Shown: positions 26,654 through 36,419 of the stretch, one piece after another
Position numbering within the stretch: position 1 is the stretch's first letter
Layout of the letters: every line of letters begins with the position of its first letter
Assembly: GCF_005747095.1 (NCBI RefSeq)
Contig: NZ_SWLG01000001.1
Span: 124,001-188,000 of the forward strand
Direction of reading: 5' to 3'
DNA from: Exobacillus caeni
Lineage (GTDB): Bacteria; Bacillota; Bacilli; Bacillales; Guptibacillaceae
Length of the DNA: 64,000 bases
The notes under the pieces: generated by a model
What the model was told of the DNA's origin: nothing
Database searches by the model: none
What the model saw: only the letters and a program-made list of their open reading frames with translations
Position numbers and translations under genes: made by a program

Positions 26654-28003
26654 TTAAACCTTTATAATCCCTAGAATATAGAGAAAGACGATAATAATAG
26701 CGATCGGAACGATGAAACGGATCAAAAAGTACCATAGGGGGAACAATGCTGCCCCTGTTGGAGAAGAAATGGAAACCTCTTTCTGTAGCACTGTTTTTGA
26801 AATTTTAACTGATACAAAAAGAGCAATTAGGAATGATCCGACTGGTAAAAGCAGGTTGCTGACAAGAAAATCAGTAGCAACAAAGAGTGTTTTACCAAAG
26901 ATGGTCAGATCACCAAGCAAGCCAAACGAGAGCGTCAATGGAATTCCGAACAAGAAAACAAGTCCTCCTGACAGCCATGAAACCTTTTTGCGATTGCTTG
27001 TTTCATCTTTCGTGATCGAGGCGACAATGATCTCTAGCATTGAAAACGCGGAAGTAAGTGTCGCGAATAGTAATAGTGCAAGAAAAATAGTGAAAAACAA
27101 ACTACCGAATGCCATTTTGCTGAATACCGCAGGCAAGACGGTGAATATCAAGCCGGGGTCACCAGAAGGTTCAAATCCAAACGCAAATACGGCGGGGAAA
27201 ATCGCAAGTCCTGCTAAAAGCGAGATGAAGATGTTCATGCCAACGATTGAGAATACAGATCCAGGAAGATTATCCTCTTTGGAAAGATAGGAACTATACG
27301 TCACCATGATCGAGACGCCTACGCTTAAAGCGAAGAAGGATTGTCCAAGTGCATCAAGTATTGCACCCGGGGTTAACGCGTGAATATTAGGTTTTAGGAA
27401 AAAAACAACCCCTTCCCAGGCTCCTTCTAATGTCAAGGACCGAATGACTAGAATAATAAAAAGAATAAAAAGGGCGGGCATCATATACTTGCTGGCAGTT
27501 TCAATTCCGCGATGGACCCCGAATTGAACTATCGCGATAGTTAAGATTAAAAATCCTGCCTGAGCGAGGGTTGCTTCAATCGGATTTCCGATAACGGACA
27601 CAAACAACTCGCCATACGCCTCGTTGCTTAAACCAGTAAGTCCTCCACTAAGGCTTCGGATGAAGTAGGTGAGGACCCAGCCTCCAATGACACTATAAAA
27701 AGATAACAGTAAAAATGAAGTGACAACTCCTAAATAGCCGATTCCTTGCCAGGCTTTTTTTGGAGCTATTACTTTATAAGCGCTTATAGCATCTTTTTGT
27801 GTATGGCGGCCGATTATGAATTCGGCAAGTAGCATCGGTGCTCCGATCAACAACGTGAATAACAGAAAGACGATCAGAAAGATGCCTCCGCCGTTAGTTC
27901 CTGTCATGTAAGGGAATTTCCATAGGGCCCCAAGGCCGATAGCTGATCCTGCTGCAGCAAGAATGAATCCAAGCCTTGACCCCCATTGTTCATGCTGTTT
28001 CAT
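26654..28003 (-). CDS. Sodium-dependent transporter (NSS/SNF family)
   Basis: A 449-residue neurotransmitter:sodium symporter-family protein with 11-12 helices. TM1 carries the signature GFILAAAGSAIGLGALWKFP and the unwound region used for Na+ and substrate; TM6 has ALGQSFFALSVGVSIMVTYSS. Relatives are the bacterial LeuT/MhsT amino-acid symporters. Substrate unknown. ATG 28003 follows AAGGAGTGACA. The sequence upstream contains a large palindrome. Confidence 0.88.
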   Translation of the reverse strand: MKQHEQWGSRLGFILAAAGSAIGLGALWKFPYMTGTNGGGIFLIVFLLFTLLIGAPMLLAEFIIGRHTQKDAISAYKVIAPKKAWQGIGYLGVVTSFLLLSFYSVIGGWVLTYFIRSLSGGLTGLSNEAYGELFVSVIGNPIEATLAQAGFLILTIAIVQFGVHRGIETASKYMMPALFILFIILVIRSLTLEGAWEGVVFFLKPNIHALTPGAILDALGQSFFALSVGVSIMVTYSSYLSKEDNLPGSVFSIVGMNIFISLLAGLAIFPAVFAFGFEPSGDPGLIFTVLPAVFSKMAFGSLFFTIFLALLLFATLTSAFSMLEIIVASITKDETSNRKKVSWLSGGLVFLFGIPLTLSFGLLGDLTIFGKTLFVATDFLVSNLLLPVGSFLIALFVSVKISKTVLQKEVSISSPTGAALFPLWYFLIRFIVPIAIIIVFLYILGIIKV

Positions 28004-28087
28004 ATTGTCACTCCTTATCTGTTATAAATCAGGTTTGACTGGTTAATGTTAATTTGGTCAAAACCAATTCTTTTTAAAAAAGAAAAA

Positions 28088-28207
28088 GGAGCTGACTCAA
28101 AATCAAAGTATCTGGCCCCTCCAACACATTTATCTGGATAAACTTGGCCAATGTTTATCCAGATATTGTGCTAAACGGAGAGAGCCAGACGCTTGGGAGT
28201 CAGCCCC
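28088..28207 (-). terminator. 120-bp nested palindrome ending in a T-tract
   Basis: Three nested stems: outer GGAGCTGACTC / GAGTCAGCCCC (28088-28098 and 28197-28207), middle TCTGGC / GCCAGA (28111-28116 and 28184-28189), inner TATCTGGATAAAC / GTTTATCCAGATA (28131-28143 and 28153-28165, perfect 13 bp). On the minus strand the outer arm is followed by TTTTTCTTTTTT. It lies after the SRPBCC gene and before the NSS gene, so it can end the first transcript or control the second. It could also be a MITE-like insertion. Confidence 0.65.
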
Positions 28208-28287
28208 GGGTATGTATAGTCCTCCCCGGATTCCTTAAAACTATAGTACGCAGGAGGATGTTTGTCAATATTACATATTTTCTGATT

Positions 28288-28740
28288 TTATACGGGGTAC
28301 GTGTTTCCTGTTTCGATACATTGCTTAAGGTTTTGGATGTTTCTCAATAAAGATCTTTTGGTAAACCATTTCATCGAATAGCCAACGAATTTTGTTAGTT
28401 CATCGGAAAATTCAATATCGATTTCCGTATGGACCATCGTCGTTTGTTCAGATAAAGGTTCAAACTGATAATACATATCCATTACCTTTTTTGAATCAGA
28501 CAATCTGAAAGCAATTAAACTGTATTTTTCGATTGAAAGGTATTTTCCGGTATATTCCTGAATAGTGCGGCCTTCCTTGACTTTATAGATAAAATGTTGT
28601 TCTTGCAAACTACCATTGGTTCCATTGTATGTGATGTCCACTAGCCCTTCCATCCACAGTTTCTTCAATCTGTCATTACTTACCCAATCAAAAGTGTTTT
28701 CTACAGCCGCATTAATAGGTGTGGAAGTAGTAAATCTCAA
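28288..28740 (-). CDS. SRPBCC (START-like) family protein
   Basis: A 150-residue protein beginning MRFTTSTPINAAVENTFDWV, with the SRPBCC fold pattern: N-terminal strand and helix pair, then repeated strands (YKVKEGRTIQEYTGKYLSIEKYSLIAFRL) and a long C-terminal helix. Members bind hydrophobic ligands or act as polyketide cyclase-like proteins; the ligand here is unknown. TTG 28740 follows GGGGGATTGAACGG. It is upstream of the palindrome and NSS gene, on the same strand. Confidence 0.7.
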   Translation of the reverse strand: MRFTTSTPINAAVENTFDWVSNDRLKKLWMEGLVDITYNGTNGSLQEQHFIYKVKEGRTIQEYTGKYLSIEKYSLIAFRLSDSKKVMDMYYQFEPLSEQTTMVHTEIDIEFSDELTKFVGYSMKWFTKRSLLRNIQNLKQCIETGNTYPV

Positions 28741-29179
28741 CCGTTCAATCCCCCGTTCGCTAAAGGATTTAAGATATTAACCTATTCGACAGTATCAATC
28801 TGCTTCCTTCTAAAAATAAAAATTTCCCCGGATAAAAAATGCCTTAATTTGGAATTTGTCTCACAAAATTAAAAAGTTTAAAAATGTGAGAAAAGGAAAT
28901 AGGGAAATAGAAGGAAAAATAAGGAATTTTCTCCGCTTTTGTTCACGAAAAATCCAACCAATATCATTTGAGCCCCTCGATTCCATACTATTATAATAAA
29001 TCGTACTATTTAAAAGTATCTTCGATGTACTACATACTGATATAAATCACCTATTATATGGTCATGATAGTAAAGATATTCATTTATTTTTTGAAACCCC
29101 ATTACCTGATGTTACGTCATAATCAGTAGTTAAATGGATGTTTGGTTTCCTAAGGAGAAGAAGGGCAGGTGACCGCTCG
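28741..29179. other. Intergenic region upstream of the asparagine synthetase gene
   Basis: 439 bp, strongly AT-rich. I looked for a T-box leader (AGGGTGGNACCGCG) and found none. No clear terminator, promoter pair or gene. The asparagine synthetase frame extends back to 29138 but the real start is at 29180. Confidence 0.4.
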
Positions 29180-31096
29180 ATGTGCGGTTTTGTAGGATAT
29201 ATGTATAACACTGCTTTAAACATTGATGAGGAGGAAGAAAAGCAATTAAGAGGAATGTCTGAACTGATTACCCACCGGGGCCCGGATGATGAGGGGTTTT
29301 TTGTTGATCAGTTTGTTCGGTTCGGTTTTCGGAGGCTCAGTATTATAGATCTCGAGCATGGACGCCAACCATTGTCTTATGAAAATGACCGCTACTGGAT
29401 TATTTTTAACGGTGAGATCTATAATTATTTAGAACTTCGTGAAGAACTTCTAGAAAAAGGTTTAAAATTTGAAACCAATTCTGATACGGAAGTAATTTTA
29501 GCTTTATATAGCGATATAAAGGAAGAGGCAGTTAAGAAACTTCGTGGGATGTTTGGCTTTTTAATTTGGGACAAACAAGAAGAAAGATTATTCGGAGCAC
29601 GCGACCCATTTGGAATAAAGCCTTTTTATTACATGGAAGATGATAACGGATTATATTGCGCTTCCGAAAAGAAAAGCATTCTCTGGCTTCAGAAAAAGGA
29701 CAGAGTAAATATGCAAGCATTGCAGCACTACATGACATATCAATACCCGCCGGAGCCGGCAACGATCTCTGAAGATATTTTCAAACTTGAGCCGGGTCAT
29801 TACTTTACGAAAAAGCCGGGCCAGCCGATGAACATTAGAGCTTATTGGAAGCCTTCCTTTCAGCCATCTAACCATAACACGGATGAATACATTAAAAAAA
29901 TTCGCGATACACTAAGGGATTCCGTAAACATTCATATGCGAAGTGACGTGCCGGTGGGAGCTTTCTTATCCAGTGGTGTTGACTCAAGCTCGATCGTTGC
30001 ACTGGCAAAGGAATTTCATCCTTCTATTAAAACATTCACAGTTGGATTCGAACGAGAAGGGTTCAGTGAAATAGATATCGCTAAGGATACTGCAGCAAAG
30101 CTGGGAGTAGAAAATATACATTACGTTATTCGTCCCGAGGAGTTTATAAAGGAACTGCCAAGAATTGTCTGGCATATGGATGATCCTGTAGCAGACCCTG
30201 CGGCGATACCGCTTTATTTTGTGGCAAGAGAAGCCAGTAAGCATGTGACGGTCGTACTTTCCGGAGAAGGTGCAGATGAATTGTTCGGCGGGTATAACAT
30301 ATACAGGGAACCGGGTTCTTTGAAGATGTTCCAGCGGATGCCAGGAGCAGCAAGAGGGGCACTTCGCTCTTTATCAAAATGGATGCCTGTAGGAATGAAA
30401 GGAAAAAGTTTTCTGGAGAGAGGCACAACGCCGATCGAAGAACGCTTCATAGGAAATGCTAAAATTTTTACAGAAGAAGAAAAACAAAAACTGCTTGTTC
30501 ATTATGATAGTTCTGCTCCTTATACGAAGATTACAAGGGACATGTATGAAAGGGTTGCCCATTATAACGATGTTCACAAAATGCAGTACGTCGATATGCA
30601 TACCTGGCTTCGGGGTGACATTCTTGTGAAAGCTGACCGAATGACGATGGCCCATTCGCTTGAATTACGTGTACCGTTCCTTGACAAAGAAGTCTTTCAT
30701 GTTGCCAGCCAGCTCGATCCGAGTGAAACGATTGCTAATAATACAACTAAATACGCACTTCGTGAGGCGATGAGGGGGGTCGTTCCTGATTCCGTCTTAT
30801 ATAATAAGAAGTTAGGATTCCCTGTACCGATTCGCCACTGGCTGAAAAATGAGTTGTATGACTGGGCAAAGAATCTTATCAATAAAAGCCCTACGGATCA
30901 CTTAATAAACAAGCAGTTTATACTAAAAAAACTTGACGAGCATGCGCAGGGGAAATTCGATCATTCCAGAAAAATATGGACAGTGCTCGTATTCCTGATC
31001 TGGCACCAGTTATATGTAGAGCAAAACCATGTAAGACAGGAAAACCTTTCTTCCTTAGAAGAGAATCAATCGGATTACATGTACGCGAAACGATAA
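29180..31096 (+). CDS. asnB: Asparagine synthetase (glutamine-hydrolysing)
   Basis: A 638-residue AsnB-type enzyme. The N-terminal Ntn glutaminase domain needs the start at ATG 29180, which makes C2 (MCGFVGYM) the nucleophile after removal of Met; the frame upstream lacks this. RGPDDEG and NGEIYNY follow. The C-terminal ATP-pyrophosphatase domain has the P-loop FLSSGVDSSS near residue 265 and GEGADELFGGY. It makes asparagine from aspartate, glutamine and ATP. Length and the SSGVDS variant resemble B. subtilis AsnO (YisO). Confidence 0.92.
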   Translation: MCGFVGYMYNTALNIDEEEEKQLRGMSELITHRGPDDEGFFVDQFVRFGFRRLSIIDLEHGRQPLSYENDRYWIIFNGEIYNYLELREELLEKGLKFETNSDTEVILALYSDIKEEAVKKLRGMFGFLIWDKQEERLFGARDPFGIKPFYYMEDDNGLYCASEKKSILWLQKKDRVNMQALQHYMTYQYPPEPATISEDIFKLEPGHYFTKKPGQPMNIRAYWKPSFQPSNHNTDEYIKKIRDTLRDSVNIHMRSDVPVGAFLSSGVDSSSIVALAKEFHPSIKTFTVGFEREGFSEIDIAKDTAAKLGVENIHYVIRPEEFIKELPRIVWHMDDPVADPAAIPLYFVAREASKHVTVVLSGEGADELFGGYNIYREPGSLKMFQRMPGAARGALRSLSKWMPVGMKGKSFLERGTTPIEERFIGNAKIFTEEEKQKLLVHYDSSAPYTKITRDMYERVAHYNDVHKMQYVDMHTWLRGDILVKADRMTMAHSLELRVPFLDKEVFHVASQLDPSETIANNTTKYALREAMRGVVPDSVLYNKKLGFPVPIRHWLKNELYDWAKNLINKSPTDHLINKQFILKKLDEHAQGKFDHSRKIWTVLVFLIWHQLYVEQNHVRQENLSSLEENQSDYMYAKR

Positions 31097-31143
31097 ACGA
31101 GGGATTTATAGAGAGAAATAAGGGATTTCTGGACGAGAAAAGC

Positions 31144-31173
31144 TGAGAGGGGGGAAATTCCCCTCATTTTTTT
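31144..31173 (+). terminator. Terminator of asnB
   Basis: TGAGAGGGG and TCCCCTCA form a stem with a one-base bulge, followed by seven T. Confidence 0.8.
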
Positions 31174-31200
31174 GTGGAAAAAGTAATTTTATGATATACT
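31172..31200 (+). promoter_or_regulatory. Sigma-A-type promoter of yugI
   Basis: TTGTGG at 31172-31177 and TATACT at 31195-31200 with exactly 17 bp between, 33 bp before the yugI start. It directly follows the asnB terminator. Confidence 0.75.
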
Positions 31201-31233
31201 AATACAGTTGAAAAAATAGTTAGGAGTGTTTTC

Positions 31234-31665
31234 ATGGCAGAACAATATAATGTCGGTGATATCGTTGAAGGGAAAGTAACTGGAATTAAACCTTTCGGTG
31301 CGTTCGTTGCGTTAGACGAAAACAACCAGGGATTAGTTCACATTTCCGAAATTTCGCATGGATTTGTGAAAAATATTGAAGATACACTTTCAGTGGGAGA
31401 CGAAGTAAAAGTTAAAATTCTTTCCATTGACGAAGAGTCTGGAAAAATCTCACTTTCAATCCGTGCTACTCAACCTAAGCCGGAAAGAACTGAAAGACCA
31501 AAACCAGCTGGCAAGCCTGCAGGCGGCGGAAACCGTGGCGGTAATAACAACAAAAAAGGAGCTTCAACTCCTCCAGGATTCAATACGCTTGAAGACAAGC
31601 TAAAAGACTGGTTAAAAGAGTCCAACGAACGCCAGGCCCAATTAAATAAACGCATGAAAAAGTAG
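31234..31665 (+). CDS. yugI: YugI/CvfD, S1-domain RNA-binding protein
   Basis: A 143-residue protein with one S1 domain (residues 1-75: VGDIVEGKVTGIKPFGAFVAL, GLVHISEIS, KVKILSIDEESGKISLSIR). A Lys/Pro/Gly/Arg-rich linker and a short helical tail (DKLKDWLKESNERQAQ) follow. Homologues are general stress protein 13 (YugI) and CvfD, which associate with ribosomes. It is followed by yuzA on the other strand, as in B. subtilis. The start ATG 31234 has TTAGGAGTGTTTTC. Confidence 0.92.
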   Translation: MAEQYNVGDIVEGKVTGIKPFGAFVALDENNQGLVHISEISHGFVKNIEDTLSVGDEVKVKILSIDEESGKISLSIRATQPKPERTERPKPAGKPAGGGNRGGNNNKKGASTPPGFNTLEDKLKDWLKESNERQAQLNKRMKK

Positions 31666-31670
31666 TATAA

Positions 31671-31712
31671 AAAAGGAGGCAAGCTATCGCAGCTTGTCTC
31701 CTTTTCTTTTTT
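31671..31712. terminator. Bidirectional terminator between yugI and yuzA
   Basis: AAAAGGAGGCAAGCT pairs with AGCTTGTCTCCTTTT over a 5-base loop, then T-rich on the plus side and A-rich before it on the minus side. Confidence 0.85.
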
Positions 31713-31941
31713 ATGGTGTTTCTCCTTCAGGTTCAGTTGTCAGTTCTTCTGATGGTTTAAACAGAAGCGTCAGGCAGTAAAGGCCGCTTAAACCAACAAG
31801 TCCGTAGACAATGCGAGAGAGTGCTGCGTTTTGCCCACCGAATATTGCTGCCACAAGATCAAACTGGAAGAAACCGATAAGTCCCCAGTTGATTGCTCCG
31901 ATAATTACTAATATTAATGCAATACGTTGTAGTGTACTCAT
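31711..31941 (-). CDS. yuzA: YuzA, DUF378 membrane protein
   Basis: A 76-residue DUF378 protein with two hydrophobic helices (about 5-25 and 42-62) and the family motif IIGAINWGLIGFFQFDLVAAIFGG. Function unknown. Name is supported by its place between yugI and yugJ, as in B. subtilis, and by its length. Start at ATG 31941 after AAAGGAGGTTGAATC. Confidence 0.88.
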   Translation of the reverse strand: MSTLQRIALILVIIGAINWGLIGFFQFDLVAAIFGGQNAALSRIVYGLVGLSGLYCLTLLFKPSEELTTEPEGETP

Positions 31942-32111
31942 GATTCAACCTCCTTTAGGTATAAAGAATCTAATTCAGTTATAGAATGACAAACTAAAGA
32001 CAAATTTATGCACTCCAATATAAAAAATATTTTTCCTCCCAATCAGATTTCTTTATTTTATATGGAATATCAGACATAATATAACTAACTCAGAAGAAGG
32101 AGTTGAAGATA

Positions 32112-33275
32112 TTGGATAATTTTACTTACCAGAACCCGACTAAATTGATTTTCGGGAAAGGCCAGATGGAAGAACTGAAAAATGAAATCCCTCAATATGG
32201 AACAAAAGTGCTTGTTGTTTACGGTGGGGGAAGCATAAAGAAGAACAATATATATGATAAAGTGATGGGCTACTTAAAAGAAATGAATGCTGAAGTCCAT
32301 GAGCTCAGCGGTGTTGAACCGAATCCTCGTTTATCTACCGTACATAAAGGTGTCGATATATGTAGGAACGAAGGAATTGAGTTTATCCTGGCTGTAGGCG
32401 GCGGAAGCGTAATTGATTGCACAAAGGCCATTTCTGCAGGGGCGAAGTATGAAGGGGACGTGTGGGATTTTGTAACACGAAAAGAAGTTCCAAAAGACGC
32501 ACTGCCGTTTGGAACTGTACTAACACTTGCTGCAACCGGATCAGAAATGAATGCGGGATCAGTGATCACGAACTGGGAAACACACGAGAAGTACGGATGG
32601 GGCAGTCCGTTCGGTTTCCCGAAATTCTCGATTCTCGATCCGGAAAATACGTTCACAGTACCGAAGAATCAGACTGTGTACGGCATGGTAGATATGATGT
32701 CACATTTATTTGAGCAATATTTCCATCCACAAACAAATACACCATTAATGCTGAACATGCAAGAAGGTGTATTAAAAACAGTAATCGAAACAGCACCTAA
32801 GCTAGTGGAAGACCTGGAGAATTACGAATACCGTGAAACGATCCTGTTGAGCGGAACGATTGCTTTGAACAATTCCCTCCAGATGGGAATCACAGGAGAC
32901 TGGGCTTCCCACAATATAGAGCATGCTGTATCTGCTGTGTATGACATTCCTCACGCAGGCGGCCTTGCGATTTTATTCCCAAACTGGATGAAGCATGTTC
33001 TTGATGTGAATGTCGACCGATTCGTTCGGATGGCAGTCAACGTATTCAATGTAGATCCAGAAGGAAAATCAGACCGTGAAGTGGCGCTTGCTGGAATTGA
33101 AAAACTGCGTGAGTTCTGGAGCAGCATCGGAGCTCCTTCCCGCCTTGCTGACTATGACATCGACGATTCTAAAATCGACGAAGTGGCAGACAAAGCAATG
33201 GCGCGCGGCGAATTCGGCAACTTTAAAAAATTAAACCGCGAAGATGTAGTGGAAATCCTTCGCAACTCGCTATAA
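32112..33275 (+). CDS. yugJ: YugJ, iron-containing NADH-dependent alcohol dehydrogenase
   Basis: A 387-residue group III (Fe-ADH) dehydrogenase. It has the nucleotide-binding VYGGGSIKK and [14 protein letters not shown] segments, [16 protein letters not shown], and metal-ligand histidines in [10 protein letters not shown] and [20 protein letters not shown]. It interconverts aldehydes and alcohols. TTG 32112 is chosen because GGAG sits 9 bases before it and the resulting start (MDNFTY) and length equal B. subtilis YugJ as I recall it; TTG 32103 touches the site. A strong terminator follows. Confidence 0.9.
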   Translation: MDNFTYQNPTKLIFGKGQMEELKNEIPQYGTKVLVVYGGGSIKKNNIYDKVMGYLKEMNAEVHELSGVEPNPRLSTVHKGVDICRNEGIEFILAVGGGSVIDCTKAISAGAKYEGDVWDFVTRKEVPKDALPFGTVLTLAATGSEMNAGSVITNWETHEKYGWGSPFGFPKFSILDPENTFTVPKNQTVYGMVDMMSHLFEQYFHPQTNTPLMLNMQEGVLKTVIETAPKLVEDLENYEYRETILLSGTIALNNSLQMGITGDWASHNIEHAVSAVYDIPHAGGLAILFPNWMKHVLDVNVDRFVRMAVNVFNVDPEGKSDREVALAGIEKLREFWSSIGAPSRLADYDIDDSKIDEVADKAMARGEFGNFKKLNREDVVEILRNSL

Positions 33276-33287
33276 AAACAAAAAAAT

Positions 33288-33317
33288 CTGGGAGCTCCGG
33301 CTCCCAGGTTTTTTTAA
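33288..33317 (+). terminator. Terminator of yugJ
   Basis: CTGGGAGC and GCTCCCAG with a 4-base loop, then GTTTTTTT. Confidence 0.9.
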
Positions 33318-33398
33318 TCTTCTTAAAAGCTGATTTTATGTTATCAATGTTATTAACAGTTATTGAGGGGTCTGACCCCCAAGAAATTGTGGATAAAC

Positions 33399-34376
33399 TT
33401 AATTAGACTTTTGTACGGTGCCGTAATTGATTTTAAGGACCAGTTCTGTTAATAGCTGTGAAAAGGTACTGAGATGGTTTTCCATCCTTCCGGGAAATTC
33501 GGTTTGGATGAATTCCAGTGTATCCTTTCCTGGTTCGTGCCAGATTTCTCCGTGTTTAACTGTCTGGGTATATCCATCGAGTGCTCCGATCTCCCAATTT
33601 GTGGCCTCGAAGTAAGCATATGGTATTCCCGCGTTTTTAAATGGGGCATGATCACTCCAGTCTCCGGTTGTGCCAGCCGGATAATCTTCATTTATTCCCG
33701 GGTTAGTGTTCACATCGAGCTTGCGCTTTTCAGCGATATCAAGGGCGAGATCCCGAACCCAGCCTTTTTCACCAGCTCCTCCGTAAACATACATATGATC
33801 ACCGGCAGCAAGGCTGTCCAGGTTGATCATCGCCACCGTGTTATCGGCTTCTTCCTGGCTCATCCGGGAAACATAGTATTTGGAACCCTGCAACCCTCTT
33901 TCTTCTGCACCGAATGCAACGAATTTTATCGTATAGTGGGGTTTTGCTTTTTGTAATCGTTCTGCCACCTCAAGCATCACGGCTACGCCTGAACCGTTAT
34001 CATCGACACCCTGTACATCGTTAACAGTGTCGTAATGCGCACCTATGATAATTTCCTGTTCAAACTTTCCTTTTTTTACTGCGATAACATTTGAAGAGTC
34101 AATTTCCTGGTCGTTCCTTTCAAAGGAAAACTCTTGAATAGAAGGGTTATAGCCTAACTGGTCGAAAATAGAAGTAATATACTTCTGGGTGTTCTGCTCA
34201 TCTGCCGTGCCTGCCTGCCGGTCGCCGAAATCATCCGCGAGAACAGTAACATGGTTATACGCAATTGAACCAGGGGCTTCTTTCTTCGTAAGCGGTTTCG
34301 CAAGTGCTAATGAAGAATACATTGTGAATACTAATGCCAGAGCAAACAATACCAGTAAAGCCTTTCTTTGCTTCAT
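33399..34376 (-). CDS. Secreted M28-family zinc aminopeptidase
   Basis: A 325-residue exported peptidase. The signal peptide covers about residues 1-26 (KQRKALLVLFALALVFTMYSS, cleavage near ALA-KP). The M28 domain has H in GAHYDT, bridging D in GVDDNGSG, the general base EE in GAEERGLQ, D in NLDSLAAG and H in WSDHAPF. It would take N-terminal residues from peptides outside the cell; YwaD of B. subtilis is similar in type. ATG 34376 follows GGAAGGGGAATCAAGC. It is transcribed towards the yugJ terminator. Confidence 0.88.
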   Translation of the reverse strand: MKQRKALLVLFALALVFTMYSSLALAKPLTKKEAPGSIAYNHVTVLADDFGDRQAGTADEQNTQKYITSIFDQLGYNPSIQEFSFERNDQEIDSSNVIAVKKGKFEQEIIIGAHYDTVNDVQGVDDNGSGVAVMLEVAERLQKAKPHYTIKFVAFGAEERGLQGSKYYVSRMSQEEADNTVAMINLDSLAAGDHMYVYGGAGEKGWVRDLALDIAEKRKLDVNTNPGINEDYPAGTTGDWSDHAPFKNAGIPYAYFEATNWEIGALDGYTQTVKHGEIWHEPGKDTLEFIQTEFPGRMENHLSTFSQLLTELVLKINYGTVQKSN

Positions 34377-35017
34377 GCTTGATTCCCCTTCCTATTAACC
34401 GTATGGAACTTTGACTCTATTCTAAAGAAAAAAAGAGAGAATTGCGCTGAAAATTCTCACATTTTAAAAAATGAGCGAAAAGGAGCTGTCCAATACTCCC
34501 AGGAAAATGAAATGTTTTCCAGTGTTCAGCAAAATACCAGGAAACTTGCATCATTTAATAAGAGGAAAAAGAGGGATTAACGATGGAAAAGAGGTTTTCA
34601 CGTATTGGAGGAATCCTTGGCCAGCTGGCATCGGAGTTATCGAACCGATCAAAAACTTCAAAAGGAGGCTAAACTGCAAGGAGGAAAAGGCATGCTTATT
34701 CATGCGGACAGCCTATTGTATCAACTATAGTACCCAATCCTGATTCATTCCGCTATGGCGTGAAGATGTTTCGTAACATGGAGATAACGGGCCGGAACAA
34801 AAATCTGATCAGCCGGAATAAACCGGAAAAATGATTTCTCCAGCAAGTTCACTTAAGAACCAATTAGAAAAAAAAGCTTTTGAATTGCGAAGAAAATAAA
34901 AAATCCACAATGGATGCGTTTACATTTAGTAGCCTGCTTGATTTACAAAAAGCTATTCGATAAAGTGGAAAGGAGAGTTATTAGATTCCTAAATCTTATA
35001 TAAATGGAGGAACAGGA
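34377..35017. other. 641-bp intergenic region with possible decayed small genes
   Basis: A 29-residue frame at ATG 34583 (MEKRFSRIGGILGQLASELS) has AGAGGG before it, and after its TAA the same frame stays open for about 50 codons (YSCGQPIVSTIVPNPDSF...). A second site, AAGGAGGAAAAGGC, precedes ATG 34693, whose frame ends after 12 codons. This looks like a decayed gene rather than working ones. The last 100 bp hold the pgi leader. No promoter can be named. Confidence 0.35.
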
Positions 35018-36376
35018 ATGACTGTAAATAAAGTAACATTTGATTATTCAAAAGCTTTGTCTTTTATCGGAGAACATGAAGTTTCTTACATGAGCGAACT
35101 TGTGAAAGCAGCACATAACATGATACATAATAAAACAGGGGCAGGAAACGATTACCTGGGCTGGCTCGACCTGCCGAATGAATATGATAAAGAGGAATTT
35201 GCACGCATCGAGAAAGCTGCTGAAAAAATTAAAAGCGACTCTGATGTGTTGCTTGTAATCGGTATCGGCGGATCGTACCTTGGCGCACGTGCAGCGATCG
35301 AAATGCTTAATCATTCATTCTACAATCTCCTTGAAAAAGAAGAGAGAAAAACGCCACAGATCATCTTTGTTGGTAACCATATCAGTTCCACTTATACAAA
35401 AGAATTACTAAACTATATTGAAGGAAAAGATGTTTCGATCAATGTGATTTCAAAGTCAGGAACAACAACAGAACCAGCACTTGCATTCCGTATCTTTAAA
35501 AAGTTCCTTGAGGAGAAATACGGTGTAGACGAAGCTAGAAACCGTATTTATGCGACAACAGATAAGGAAAAAGGAGCTTTAAAAACCCTTGCGAACGAAG
35601 AAGGATATGAAACGTTCGTCATTCCTGACGATGTTGGCGGGCGCTATTCCGTTCTTACTGCTGTCGGTTTGCTTCCGATTTCTGTGAGCGGAGTGAGCAT
35701 CGAAGACATGATGAAAGGTGCACAGGCTGCAGTTGAAGACTTAAGCACAGCTGAGCTTTCTGATAATGCCGCTTACCAGTATGCGGTTGTAAGAAATGCG
35801 CTGTATAACAAAGGCAAGACGATCGAGCTTCTGGTCAACTATGAACCATCGTTGCATTACTTTTCTGAATGGTGGAAGCAGCTGTTTGGAGAAAGTGAAG
35901 GAAAAGACAACAAAGGAATATACCCTGCGTCTGCAGATTTCTCTACAGACCTTCACTCCCTTGGACAATACGTTCAGGAAGGCCGCCGCGACCTTTTCGA
36001 GACTGTGCTTAACGTAGAGAACATACGAGAAGAAATCATTATTGAAGAAGACGACAAGAATCTGGATAAGCTTAACTACCTTGCAGGACAGACGATGGAC
36101 TTTGTAAACAAGAAGGCATTCCAGGGAACGATGCTTGCACATACAGACGGAGGGGTTCCTAACTTAATCGTCAACATTCCTGAGTTGAACGCATACCACT
36201 TTGGCTATCTTGTTTATTTCTTTGAAAAAGCATGTGCGTTAAGTGGCTACTTGCTTGGAGTAAATCCCTTCGACCAACCAGGAGTAGAAGCATATAAGAA
36301 GAACATGTTTGCGCTTCTTGGAAAACCAGGATTTGAAAAAGAAAAAGAAGAGCTAGAAAAACGCCTTAATGATTAA
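35018..36376 (+). CDS. pgi: Glucose-6-phosphate isomerase
   Basis: A 452-residue glycolytic enzyme interconverting glucose-6-phosphate and fructose-6-phosphate. Visible motifs are [14 protein letters not shown] (sugar-phosphate binding), the SIS-domain [31 protein letters not shown] (PGI signature 1), catalytic E in FGESEGKD and the C-terminal [14 protein letters not shown] (signature 2). Length agrees with the 450-residue B. subtilis protein. ATG 35018 follows GGAGGAACAGG. It lies in the yug cluster next to yugN. Confidence 0.97.
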   Translation: MTVNKVTFDYSKALSFIGEHEVSYMSELVKAAHNMIHNKTGAGNDYLGWLDLPNEYDKEEFARIEKAAEKIKSDSDVLLVIGIGGSYLGARAAIEMLNHSFYNLLEKEERKTPQIIFVGNHISSTYTKELLNYIEGKDVSINVISKSGTTTEPALAFRIFKKFLEEKYGVDEARNRIYATTDKEKGALKTLANEEGYETFVIPDDVGGRYSVLTAVGLLPISVSGVSIEDMMKGAQAAVEDLSTAELSDNAAYQYAVVRNALYNKGKTIELLVNYEPSLHYFSEWWKQLFGESEGKDNKGIYPASADFSTDLHSLGQYVQEGRRDLFETVLNVENIREEIIIEEDDKNLDKLNYLAGQTMDFVNKKAFQGTMLAHTDGGVPNLIVNIPELNAYHFGYLVYFFEKACALSGYLLGVNPFDQPGVEAYKKNMFALLGKPGFEKEKEELEKRLND

Positions 36377-36380
36377 CTGT

Positions 36381-36410
36381 AAAAGGAGTGCCCCGTGCAC
36401 TCCTTTTTTA
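36381..36410 (+). terminator. Terminator of pgi
   Basis: AAAGGAGTGC and GTGCACTCCTTTT form a GC-rich stem with a short loop and a six-T run. Confidence 0.85.
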
Positions 36411-36419
36411 TGTAATCAT

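Noticed and set aside
28144-28350. A 68-codon plus-strand frame
   Set aside because: It lies in the nested palindrome and overlaps the SRPBCC gene on the other strand.
28741-29179. Possible T-box leader before asparagine synthetase
   Set aside because: The T-box sequence AGGGTGGNACCGCG and a terminator are absent.
33367-33379. Short palindrome GGGGTC-T-GACCCC near the aminopeptidase end
   Set aside because: Too short, and without a T-run on either strand, to call a terminator; similar GTCTGACC motifs are common here.
34471-34743. A 90-codon plus-strand frame in the gap before pgi
   Set aside because: The start has no good site and a better short frame lies in another phase; treated as part of a decayed region.
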